This document shows positions 32,100 through 39,886 of a DNA stretch of 64,000 nt, piece by piece. The notes beneath the pieces were generated by a model. It saw only the letters and a program-made list of their open reading frames with translations. It was not told the origin of the DNA and did no database searches. The stretch's first letter is position 1; each line of letters begins with the position of its first letter. This stretch comes from JBBQDZ01 sp038237515 (GTDB taxonomy: Bacteria > Actinomycetota > Thermoleophilia > Gaiellales > Gaiellaceae), in the NCBI GenBank assembly GCA_038237515.1, contig JBBRYP010000015.1, positions 3,867 through 67,866 on the forward strand. Reading direction: 5' to 3'. Position numbers and translations under genes: made by a program.

Positions 32100-33155
32100 C
32101 TAGGCCGCCCAGGGAAGCGGCGCGGGCTGCTCGAAGGCGGAGCCGATCGCGATCGCTTTGCCGGTCCGCGGCGACTCGGCGATCGCGTCGAGAACCTCGA
32201 CCACGTGAGCCGCGTGCTCCGCGCTCGCGCGGTGTGGGCGGCCCTCCTCGAGCGCCTCGGCGAGCTCGACGAGCGCCCGGCTCCAGTCGATCCCCCGGTA
32301 GGGCGGGCGCACGAGCGGTGCAGGCGCGTACTCGCCCCCCCGCGCCTGCAGCTCGAGCCGTGCGTCGAACGCGTCCCACGTCGCGAGGTACAGCGAACCG
32401 AGATCGCCGTGGAACTCGAGCCCGCGTTGCTTGCTCGGACCGACGTAGAAGCTCGCGGTCAGCCGCGCGGTCACGCCGTCTGGAAGCTCGAGCAGGGCGA
32501 CCACGAGGTCGGGGCTCCCCAGGCGGAACGGCGCACCGTCGAGGGCCACTCGGTCCGGCTCGAGCAGGGCGCCGTAGGAAGCCACGCGCTGCACCGGCCC
32601 GAAGATCGCCGTCAGGATCGCGAGCGGATAGATTCCCACGTCCACCGCCGGCCCCACCGCGTAGAGGCTCGCTGGGCTCGGGTGCCACGACTCGATCCGG
32701 CCCCAGTTCGCCTCCGCATAGACCGCTCGAACGCGCCCGATCGCGCCCTCGCGGACGAGCTTCCAGGCGGTCTGCTGCGCCTCCCCGAGCAGCGTCGCCG
32801 GCGCGCAGCTGAGACGGACCCCCTGTCCCACGGCAAGCTCCACGAGCTCGCACGCCTCCGCATGGTCGAGCGCAAGAGGCTTCTCGGTGTGGACGTGCTT
32901 CCCCGCGTCGAGGGCTGCGGCCGTGACCGCGGCGTGAGCGTGCGCCGCGGTCAGGTTGACGACGGTGTCGACCTCGTCGGACGCGAGCAGAGCTTCGAGC
33001 GACGGGTACTGGATTCCGCCGAACCCCGCGACGAGCTCGGCCGCACGGGCCGGAACCGCATCAGTCGCCCCGGCCAGCTCGAGGCCGTCGGCGGCCACGA
33101 TCGACCCCGCGTATCGCCCCGCGATGTTGCCGCAACCGACGAGCGCGACCCTCAT
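32100..33155 (-). CDS. Gfo/Idh/MocA-family oxidoreductase
   Basis: 351 residues. VALVGCGNIAGRYAGSI is the NAD(P)-binding motif, KHVHTEKPLAL the EKP motif with the catalytic Lys, and VDVGIYPLAI the conserved DxGxH-like segment of the second domain, here DVGIYP, the usual His replaced by Tyr. Members oxidise sugars at C3 or other positions, and some act in oxidative glycoside cleavage. It overlaps the upstream sugar isomerase (ATGA) and abuts galK. Substrate unknown. Start from ATG 33155, which places the Rossmann strand at the N-terminus. Confidence 0.87.
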   Translation of the reverse strand: MRVALVGCGNIAGRYAGSIVAADGLELAGATDAVPARAAELVAGFGGIQYPSLEALLASDEVDTVVNLTAAHAHAAVTAAALDAGKHVHTEKPLALDHAEACELVELAVGQGVRLSCAPATLLGEAQQTAWKLVREGAIGRVRAVYAEANWGRIESWHPSPASLYAVGPAVDVGIYPLAILTAIFGPVQRVASYGALLEPDRVALDGAPFRLGSPDLVVALLELPDGVTARLTASFYVGPSKQRGLEFHGDLGSLYLATWDAFDARLELQARGGEYAPAPLVRPPYRGIDWSRALVELAEALEEGRPHRASAEHAAHVVEVLDAIAESPRTGKAIAIGSAFEQPAPLPWAA

Positions 33156-33925
33156 CGCAGCCAGCTCTCGAGCTGAGCACGCATCGCGCGGCAGTCCTCG
33201 CTCGGGTCGCAGTACTCCGGTTCGTGCTCGACGGTGAGTACGCCGGCATACCCGAGCCTCTGGAGGGCGCGCACGCAGCCTTCGATCGGGACGATGCCGT
33301 TGCCCCAGCGACACGTGTCGTGGGATCCCTGCGCGAGGACGTCCTTCAGGTGGACGTGCAGGATGTGATCGCCGAGCTCCTGGACAGCGCGCACCGGGTC
33401 GTAGCCGTGCGTCGCCCACCAGCCGGTGTCGACGGTCGCTCCCAGCATCCCCTCCCCCACCTCGATCTTCGCGAGCAGCTCGTCGGGAGTTCGCTCCGGG
33501 TGGTTCTCGACGCCGAGCCGGACCCCGTGGGCGCGCAGCACCGGGACGAGCGCAGCCGGATCGCCGGAGCTGCCAGCGCCGATGAGGCTCGTGCCGATCC
33601 CTAACGCGAGCTCGCACGCGCGTGCGACGTTCGACGGGTCGATCCAGGCGGCGTAGGTCGCGACGCCGATCCCGCGCCTCGTGAGGAGGTCGCGCACGAT
33701 CTCGACGTGCTCCTCCGTCGCCCACTCCGGGTTCAGGTGCGCACCCCAGACATCGATCGTGTCGAAGCCGAGAGCGCGAACGTCGCCGAGGATCTCGTCG
33801 AGCCGCTCCCCGTAGGTGGCGAGAGGCCTGAAGCGGTCGTTCGTGGCCCGGTCGCCTTGTCCCCAGCCGCGCATCGACCAGCCGGTCTCGCGGGCGACGA
33901 AGTTCGCGGTCGTGAAGGCGATCAC
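33152..33925 (-). CDS. Xylose-isomerase-like TIM-barrel sugar isomerase/epimerase
   Basis: 257 residues. Metal ligands are in the usual strand positions: GVENHPE (Glu), ATVDTGWWATHG (Asp and His), HVHLKDV (His) and TVEHEPE (Glu). Proteins of this fold isomerise or epimerise sugars, or in recently described systems eliminate the aglycone from 3-keto-glycosides made by a Gfo/Idh/MocA or flavin oxidase partner. Both kinds of partner flank it (FAD enzyme upstream, Gfo/Idh downstream). GTG 33925 overlaps the FAD gene stop (GTGA). Confidence 0.85.
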   Translation of the reverse strand: MIAFTTANFVARETGWSMRGWGQGDRATNDRFRPLATYGERLDEILGDVRALGFDTIDVWGAHLNPEWATEEHVEIVRDLLTRRGIGVATYAAWIDPSNVARACELALGIGTSLIGAGSSGDPAALVPVLRAHGVRLGVENHPERTPDELLAKIEVGEGMLGATVDTGWWATHGYDPVRAVQELGDHILHVHLKDVLAQGSHDTCRWGNGIVPIEGCVRALQRLGYAGVLTVEHEPEYCDPSEDCRAMRAQLESWLR

Positions 33926-35373
33926 GCCGCCAGCACCTGCCCCGAGTCGCGGAGTGCCTGCTGGAGTTCCTGGACGCGGACGTCCTGCACCGCGACGCCG
34001 CGCCTCGCCGCCTGCGCGGCCGCCTCCCCCGCTGCCTGGCCGAGCAGCATGAGGGTCGGTTCCATCCGCACCGAGCCGAACGCCACGTGCGAGGCGGACA
34101 GGCACACCGGCACGAGCAGGTTCTGGCAGTCCTCCCTCGCCGGGGTCAGGCAGCGGTAGGGGATCGGGTACCGCGGCACGGCGACCGAGAGGTAGCCCTC
34201 GTTGAAGACGGCGGGCTTGGGTTCGTACTCGGGCAGGTACCTCCAGGTGCGCTCGACCTCGCGGAGGTCGATGTTGTACGAGCCGAGACCGACGACGTCG
34301 GGCTGGGCGCGCGCGTCGAGGAGGTCCGACTCGCGCAGGATGTACGCGCCGAGCATGCGCCGGCCCTCGCGCACGTACAGCTGGTGCGGCCAGCCCTCCG
34401 AGTCGACGAACTCGTCCGCACAAGGTCCCCACCGGCCCATCTCGGAGCGAATGTGCGGCGGGCTCTCTGTCGCGAGATACCTCAGGAACGACCGCGCGTA
34501 GAGCAGGTGGCGCTCCCGGACGGCCTCGCGGTCACCGTCCAGGTACTCGCGGTTCGACCCGTCGAGGAGGTTCAACGAGAACGGGCCGATCGAGTTGACG
34601 TCGCACTTTCCGTTCGGGAGGAGATCATCGACGAGCCCGAGGAGGTCTCGCGCCTCGACGCAAACCGCGTCGAGGTAGCGCCTCAGCAGCTCGAACTCGC
34701 CGGGGTCGTAGCCGAGCGGCTCCTCGAGCGGCAGGCGGTTCTCGGGTCGGTCGGTCAGGCAGAGGCGGAACTGGAATGCCTGGATTCCGCCGTCGCCCTC
34801 GCCGAGCCGATCGGCGGGCCACCCGCGCCCGTCGAGCTCGGGCTCCCTGACGAGCGGGAGCAGCGAGCCGTCCTTCCGGAAGGGCGAAAGTACGACCGGG
34901 AAGTTGTGCTTTCCAGGCCTCGTGGCGGGTTGGCGGCCAGCCCAGGTCTCGCCGTAGAGCTCGCGCGGCTCGCGGCCGACGGCATACGGGACGCCCATCG
35001 ACGCCATCAGGTCGCCCTCGTAGCTCGCGTCGACGTAGACGGCGGCGTCGGGTGCCTCGCGAACGCCCAGGCGAACGTCGATCCCGCACTCCTCGAGCAT
35101 TCTCGTCAGCAGCTCCTCGGCGACGTGCGGCTCGGGCCCCTTCACACCCCACAAGGCTGCGCCGTAGTGGTCGGCGACGGCGGCATGGAAATCACGGGCG
35201 AGGCCGCCGGTCGCGCGAGCGTCGCCCACGTCTGTCCAGCTCAGGCCTCCGGAGACCATGCCGCCGACGTGCACGTCCGGACCGAGCAGGACCGTCGCCG
35301 CCCCGGCCCGACCGGCCGCAACCGCGGCGGTCACCCCGGCGGCGGTCGCGCCGTAGACGGCGACGTCGGTCAC
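33922..35373 (-). CDS. FAD-dependent oxidoreductase (FAD_oxidored, pfam12831-like)
   Basis: 483 residues. VAVYGATAAGVTAAVAAGRAG is the FAD-binding start in two halves (YGATAAGVTAAVAA), with HVGGMVSGGLSWTDVGD typical of the glycan-locus FAD_oxidored family. YVDASYEGDLMASMGVPYAVGRE and MLLGQAAGEAAAQAAR near the C-terminus complete it. These enzymes are common in polysaccharide loci of soil bacteria and planctomycetes; their substrates are largely unknown. It sits between GH84 and the sugar isomerase with overlapping stops and starts. GTG start. Confidence 0.85.
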   Translation of the reverse strand: MTDVAVYGATAAGVTAAVAAGRAGAATVLLGPDVHVGGMVSGGLSWTDVGDARATGGLARDFHAAVADHYGAALWGVKGPEPHVAEELLTRMLEECGIDVRLGVREAPDAAVYVDASYEGDLMASMGVPYAVGREPRELYGETWAGRQPATRPGKHNFPVVLSPFRKDGSLLPLVREPELDGRGWPADRLGEGDGGIQAFQFRLCLTDRPENRLPLEEPLGYDPGEFELLRRYLDAVCVEARDLLGLVDDLLPNGKCDVNSIGPFSLNLLDGSNREYLDGDREAVRERHLLYARSFLRYLATESPPHIRSEMGRWGPCADEFVDSEGWPHQLYVREGRRMLGAYILRESDLLDARAQPDVVGLGSYNIDLREVERTWRYLPEYEPKPAVFNEGYLSVAVPRYPIPYRCLTPAREDCQNLLVPVCLSASHVAFGSVRMEPTLMLLGQAAGEAAAQAARRGVAVQDVRVQELQQALRDSGQVLAA

Positions 35374-36365
35374 ACGAACGGCTCCAGCAGCGCAACCGCC
35401 GTCGGCGCGTCGACGCCCGGCGCGAGCGCCTCGGCCAGCGCCACGACGTCAGTGGGTGCCTCGATGGGCGCGGGCGGCACCGCCAGCGCGTCGGCGACCT
35501 CCGCGCCGTACGCGCGAAGCGCACCCTCGAGCGAGGCGATGGGATCGTGCGCATCGGGATCGACGGCGAAGTCCGCGATCGTCGCGAGCGGCAGCTTCGA
35601 AGGCACCGCCTGGAGCATCCCGTTCGTCACGATCCCGAGAAGCCGCCCGCCCGCGAGGCGCGCGTCCCGCCCGCGAAGCGGCCCGAGGAACAGGCGGGCG
35701 CGGTCGAAGTCGTTGACCGGGTAGTTGTCCCAGAGGAGCAGCTCGTGCCCGAACGCGCCACTCGCGGCGTCGAGATCCTCCCGAGTGATCGAGCGGGAAA
35801 CCACCTCCGGTCCTGTCCAGTAGACGGTTATCTGGGGGTCGAGCAGGGCGCGAAGCGTCTCGCGATACGGCGTCGGCCCGTTCCCGGCGTACCCCATCGG
35901 GCACACGACCGGCAGCCCGACCCGGTTGCTCAGGAACGCCTGCGCGGCTGCACTCGGGGACGGTTCGCTGCCGAAGCGATCGACGTCGCCAGCGCAGCGG
36001 AGCTCGTGCTCGACGTCGTCCCAGAGAAGGTGGAAGGTGCGGACGCCGGCGCCGCGCAGCTGCTCGAGCTTCTCCTCCAGCGCAGCGAGCTCACGGTCGT
36101 CGGAGTAGCAGACGGAGAGGCCCGGGGCGATGGCATAGAAGAACTCAACACCGCTGCGCCCGGCCGCGCCGACCAGGTCCGCGAAGCGCGCGAGCTCGTC
36201 GTCGGGGTAGGGGTCGCGCCAGCGCTCGCGGTGGTACGGGTCGTCCTTGGGCGCGTGCACCCACGTGTTCAGCGCGTGGCGCCCGCAGAATGCCAGCAGG
36301 TCGAGCCGCTCCGCGTGCGTCCACGGCGGCCCGTAGAACCCCTCGATCACGCCGCGAACCCTCAC
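35370..36365 (-). CDS. Beta-N-acetylglucosaminidase, GH84 catalytic domain
   Basis: 331 residues, about the size of the GH84 catalytic barrel alone. IEGFYGPPWTHAER, NTWVHAPKDDPYHRERWRDP (shortened: HAPKDDPYHRE) and LLWDDVEHE give the substrate-assisted catalytic Asp pair (DD). PVNDFDRARLFLGP matches the NxxVN region. It removes terminal beta-linked GlcNAc from glycans; there is no signal peptide, so it acts in the cytoplasm on imported oligosaccharides. Lacks the N-terminal and C-terminal accessory domains of secreted GH84 enzymes. GTGA overlaps on both sides. Confidence 0.9.
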   Translation of the reverse strand: MRVRGVIEGFYGPPWTHAERLDLLAFCGRHALNTWVHAPKDDPYHRERWRDPYPDDELARFADLVGAAGRSGVEFFYAIAPGLSVCYSDDRELAALEEKLEQLRGAGVRTFHLLWDDVEHELRCAGDVDRFGSEPSPSAAAQAFLSNRVGLPVVCPMGYAGNGPTPYRETLRALLDPQITVYWTGPEVVSRSITREDLDAASGAFGHELLLWDNYPVNDFDRARLFLGPLRGRDARLAGGRLLGIVTNGMLQAVPSKLPLATIADFAVDPDAHDPIASLEGALRAYGAEVADALAVPPAPIEAPTDVVALAEALAPGVDAPTAVALLEPFV

Positions 36366-37201
36366 GCCTTCTCCCGCCACGGCCGCCCGTGCGCGTCGAC
36401 GATCGCCGCGAGCTCCCGGAGCCGCGGCACCGCATGCTCGCGGAGCAGCGCCGTCGGGTCGTCGGCGGCGAGCGCCGCCATCCAGATCGCCCGTCCGGCG
36501 AGCATGCCGGAGGCCCCACCGCGGCACGCCGCCTCGACGGCGGCCGGAAACCGCTCGGGATCGACGCCCTGCGAGAGGACGACCCACGGGCACGGGATCG
36601 CAGCGTCGATCTTCCGACACCACTCCGTGATCTCGGCCGGCGAGCCCGCTCCGTGCGTCGGGACCTCGCACTTGTAGAGATCGCACCCCGTCGATGCGAG
36701 CTCCCCTGCCGCGACCACGATCGCCTCCTCGCGCCCCGGTGCGCGGACGACGCCCTCGAGCACCGACAGCAGCCCGTGCTCGCGCGCCAGCCGGACGAAC
36801 CGCCTCGACGTCTCGAGCCGCCGCTCCCGCTGCCCGTCGTCCCGCCAGATCACGAGCAGCTTCAACGCCACGGCCGTCTGCGGGTCGATCTCCTCGTCCA
36901 GATCGGTGTCCTCGACGATCCGGCCCGGCGCCTGCTCGAGCTCGTCCACCGCGAGGATCAGCCCGCAGGACGGCGGCACGAGCCGCTGCGCGACGATCTG
37001 GTCGAAGGCGTAGTGCCGGTCGATCAGGAAGCCGGATGCGCAGGGTGCGAGCTCGCGCGCCACGGCGAGCTTGAAATGCACCATCCGGCCGTCGTCGGCG
37101 TCCTCGTGGTGCTGCGCGAGCATCGTCCGCAGCGACTCACGCTGGTCCATCGCGACCATCAGGAGCGTGCCCGTCTCGCGGGCGAGGGCGTCGAGCGTCA
37201 C
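36362..37201 (-). CDS. Class I aldolase of the LacD/YihT family
   Basis: 279 residues. MVAMDQRESLRTML, LIDRHYAFDQIV, KLLVIWRDD, LYKCEVPTHG (Schiff-base Lys in YKCE), WVVLSQGVDPERFPAAVEAA and GASGMLAGRAIW follow the YihT (6-deoxy-6-sulfofructose-1-phosphate aldolase) pattern from end to end and are closer to it than to LacD. The enzyme should cleave a ketose 1-phosphate or 1,6-bisphosphate into DHAP and an aldehyde. It is cotranscribed with GH84 and the six-hairpin-like protein; a YihV-like kinase is encoded at 53242. Substrate (tagatose, fructose, mannose-derived or sulfo sugar) is not decidable from sequence. Confidence 0.85.
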   Translation of the reverse strand: MTLDALARETGTLLMVAMDQRESLRTMLAQHHEDADDGRMVHFKLAVARELAPCASGFLIDRHYAFDQIVAQRLVPPSCGLILAVDELEQAPGRIVEDTDLDEEIDPQTAVALKLLVIWRDDGQRERRLETSRRFVRLAREHGLLSVLEGVVRAPGREEAIVVAAGELASTGCDLYKCEVPTHGAGSPAEITEWCRKIDAAIPCPWVVLSQGVDPERFPAAVEAACRGGASGMLAGRAIWMAALAADDPTALLREHAVPRLRELAAIVDAHGRPWREKA

Positions 37202-38880
37202 AGCGCGAGCTCCAGGGCCGCCTCGCAGCCGTAGAGGAGGACGCCGACGCTCCAGGCGTGGGACAGCGGCAGCAGCATGCCCTTGGCCTCGAAGCAGTCG
37301 GTCTGGTAGTACCGCTCGCTCGCCATGCCCCGATAGGCGCCGAAGTCGCCGTCCTCGCGGGCGATGAACTGCCGGAAGCAGGCGAGGTTCTCGCGCGTGC
37401 GGCCGAGGTAGTAGTCGTCGCCGGTCGCCCGCGCGAGCTGCACCATCTCCGGCAGGCAGATCAGGCCGAAGGCGTGCAGATGCTGATTCGCGGGCGAAGC
37501 CTGGTCGGCGCCGCGGGTGCGGAAGCCGTAGCGACCCAGCAGCGTCTGCTGCGAAAAGCTGACGTCGTAGGTGTAGCGGAACGTGAGCATCCAGTCCGCG
37601 GCGCCGCGCGCGGCCTCGAAGTCGCCGAGCGCGACGAAGGCCATGACAGCGGCGTAGCCGTCCTCCGAGGTCGGCGCGAGGTCGACGTCCTCAGGCGCGC
37701 CGTGGAAGACGTCGAAGCCTTTGTAGTACTCGCCTGCGCGCCGCGCCTCCGCGACGTGGCCCGCCTCGACGAGCGCCGGAATCCAGGCAAGTCCGGCGGT
37801 TCCCTCCCACGAGACTGCTTCGCCCGTCTCGACGTGGTGTGCCACCGGCAGGGCGCCGTCGTCACGCTGCGTCCGCAGCGCCACCTCGACGTTCGAGCGC
37901 GCCGCCGCCTCCCAGCGCCCGCCCGCGCGCAGCATGAAGAGGGTCGCGTCGGCGAGCGTGCGTGCGTGCAGGCGCGTCCTGTCGGGATGCCAGCCGGTCG
38001 TCCACCCGCGCGCGGCCGTCCACTGGGCCCAGAACGTGCCGGCCGGCGTCAGGTTCTCCGCGATGTGGTCGAGAACGGCCTCCGCCGCCTGCACGTAGGC
38101 CGCATTCCCGACGCGCCGGCCGTGGAGCAGCAGCGCGTAGGCATAGGGCGCGCCGCTGACCCACGAGACGTGCATCGCATCGCGATCCACGGTCCGGTCG
38201 AACGCCACCGTCTCCAGCAGCCGCGGCGGGTCATCCCGGTAGTGCCAGCGATGGAGGCCCCACGCCGCGAGCCGGGCAGCCTCCTGGATCGAGACCCAGC
38301 CTGGATCGTCCTCCTGAGAACGCCACAACCGGCGCAGGACGCGCGCGTGGTCGTCGTGGTCGAAGATTTCCAGCGGCAGCTCGGCGCTCTCGCCGGGCTC
38401 CCATCGGTGCACCCGGACGTCGGCGGGCGCAGGGGCTTCGGAGCCGTCGTAACGAAGCGGCTCCTCACGGTAGGGGAAGTCGAGCCACACGAGGGGACGC
38501 CCGTCGCGGTACGCGAATCCAACGCCCGACTGACCGAGCGCCGTCTCCTCGATCGTGAGCAGCCCACCGCCGCGGGCGAAGACCGCCGGTGTCGCACAGC
38601 GGTCGGCCCTGAACGACCAGGCAGGCGACTCCATCCGCTCGACGTCGACGCGGCCCGGCACGAAGCGCGGGTAGATCCGCGTGCAGCTCTCGGGCCGGTT
38701 CTCGCCATAGAAGACGCCGGGCACGAGCCAGCGCGGGTCGTCGGTCGGGGGAAGGCGAAGCTCCGCCCGGATGCTTGCATCCACAGGCTCGGATCCCTCG
38801 TAACGCACCTTCAACGCGCCGTCGAAGGTGAACCCGCCGACCGCCGACCCGTCGGCGGCCAGAGCGCTAACCGCGAACAT
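37198..38880 (-). CDS. Uncharacterised glycoside-processing protein, six-hairpin-like
   Basis: 560 residues from ATG 38880. The first third is beta-rich (for example LKVRYEGSEPVDASIRAELR), and the rest is helical and looks like an (alpha/alpha)6 toroid: WGLHRWHYRDD, HVSWVSGAPYAYALLLHG, WAQWTAARGWTTGWHPD, ADATLFMLRAGGRW, ANQHLHAFGLICLPEM and YQTDCFEAKGMLLPLSHAW. The many Trp, His and Asp residues fit a carbohydrate-active enzyme. No family is identified. It has no signal peptide and is embedded between the GH2 remnant and the aldolase, so it acts on imported oligosaccharide. Confidence 0.75.
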   Translation of the reverse strand: MFAVSALAADGSAVGGFTFDGALKVRYEGSEPVDASIRAELRLPPTDDPRWLVPGVFYGENRPESCTRIYPRFVPGRVDVERMESPAWSFRADRCATPAVFARGGGLLTIEETALGQSGVGFAYRDGRPLVWLDFPYREEPLRYDGSEAPAPADVRVHRWEPGESAELPLEIFDHDDHARVLRRLWRSQEDDPGWVSIQEAARLAAWGLHRWHYRDDPPRLLETVAFDRTVDRDAMHVSWVSGAPYAYALLLHGRRVGNAAYVQAAEAVLDHIAENLTPAGTFWAQWTAARGWTTGWHPDRTRLHARTLADATLFMLRAGGRWEAAARSNVEVALRTQRDDGALPVAHHVETGEAVSWEGTAGLAWIPALVEAGHVAEARRAGEYYKGFDVFHGAPEDVDLAPTSEDGYAAVMAFVALGDFEAARGAADWMLTFRYTYDVSFSQQTLLGRYGFRTRGADQASPANQHLHAFGLICLPEMVQLARATGDDYYLGRTRENLACFRQFIAREDGDFGAYRGMASERYYQTDCFEAKGMLLPLSHAWSVGVLLYGCEAALELAL

Positions 38881-39886
38881 TCCAGCCCTCGACCGGCCCA
38901 TCGGCTTCGACATCCCACGACTCGCCGGGGAGCAGGTCGATGACGTCACCGAGGACGATCCCGATCGCGACCGGGCCTCGACATGCCTGAGTATCCCGCC
39001 GGCGAGCTCCACCCGCGCCGGCGGCAGGTCGAGCAGCGGGGCGAGGCTCTCGGTGCGGGTCATCACGTAACGGTTGGCACCGAGGTCGAGCAGGAAGACG
39101 TCCGACCGGAAGGCGTGGAGCGGCGCGGCGATCACGCCCCCGCGCGACTAGGCGAAACCGGTTCCGTCGAGATCCACGAACCGGGCCGGCGCGGACACGG
39201 TCGCCGACGCCTCGCGCTCGCCGCCCCAAGCAGACGTGGCGAACCGGGGGCTGGGCGCGCCGCGGTAGGCGCGGGAGACGCCGTAGTACGCCGGCTTCGG
39301 CTCGCCGTGGTAGTCGACCGCGCAGGTGCACCAGGCATTCGGATAGGACTCGTTGAGCTGCCAGGGGATGACGCCCGCGCCGCGCCGGATCGTCGCCTCG
39401 ACCGCGTAGCGCAGGCCCCCGTACTGGAGCCACTGGCTCGCGCGCCGCATCGTGTCGAGGTCGCCGATCCTCCCGCCGAACGCCTCCTGGACGAGCGCGG
39501 CGTTGTTCCACCAGCCCCCGAGATGCTCGTAGACGGGGTTCCCGGAACCTCGACCGAGAACGGCGTAAACGCACCCTCGTGCCACGCAGCCTCCTCGCCG
39601 TCGACGAACACGGTGGCCTCGTGGTCGACGCCATCGAAATCGATCGTGCCGCCCGGCACGCGGCGGCGGTAGATCCAGGAGCGTTGCGGAACCCACTCGA
39701 CGAGCCGTGAGTTTCGCTCGTGGTAGGGATCCGGTACCTCGCCGGCACGCTCGAGATCGTCGAGGACCTGCCCGGCACGCGCGCGGGCAGCCATCCTGCC
39801 GCGTCCCATGGTTTGTTCACGTGCCAGCGCCACTCCTCGCCGAGGCAGCCGCGCAGCTGCCACCCGCCGCCGCCGAGCGAGGTCAC
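38867..39886 (-). pseudogene. Decayed GH2 beta-mannosidase-like gene
   Basis: Coding segments in three frames follow the order of a GH2 beta-mannosidase. First GWQLRGCLGEEWRWHVNKPW at a GTG overlapping the GH38 stop. Then PDPYHERNSRLVEWVPQRSW and DHEATVFVDGEEAAWHEG (sugar-binding domain). Near 39550 a deletion has removed the catalytic barrel, and NPVYEHLGGWWNN joins directly to WQLNESYPNAWCTCAVDYHG. An in-frame TAG at 39148 follows, then LGANRYVMTRTESLAPLLDL (C-terminal sandwich) and a frameshift near 38980 before the true C-terminus GDVIDLLPGESWDVEADG. About 340 codons remain of roughly 800. Confidence 0.8.
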
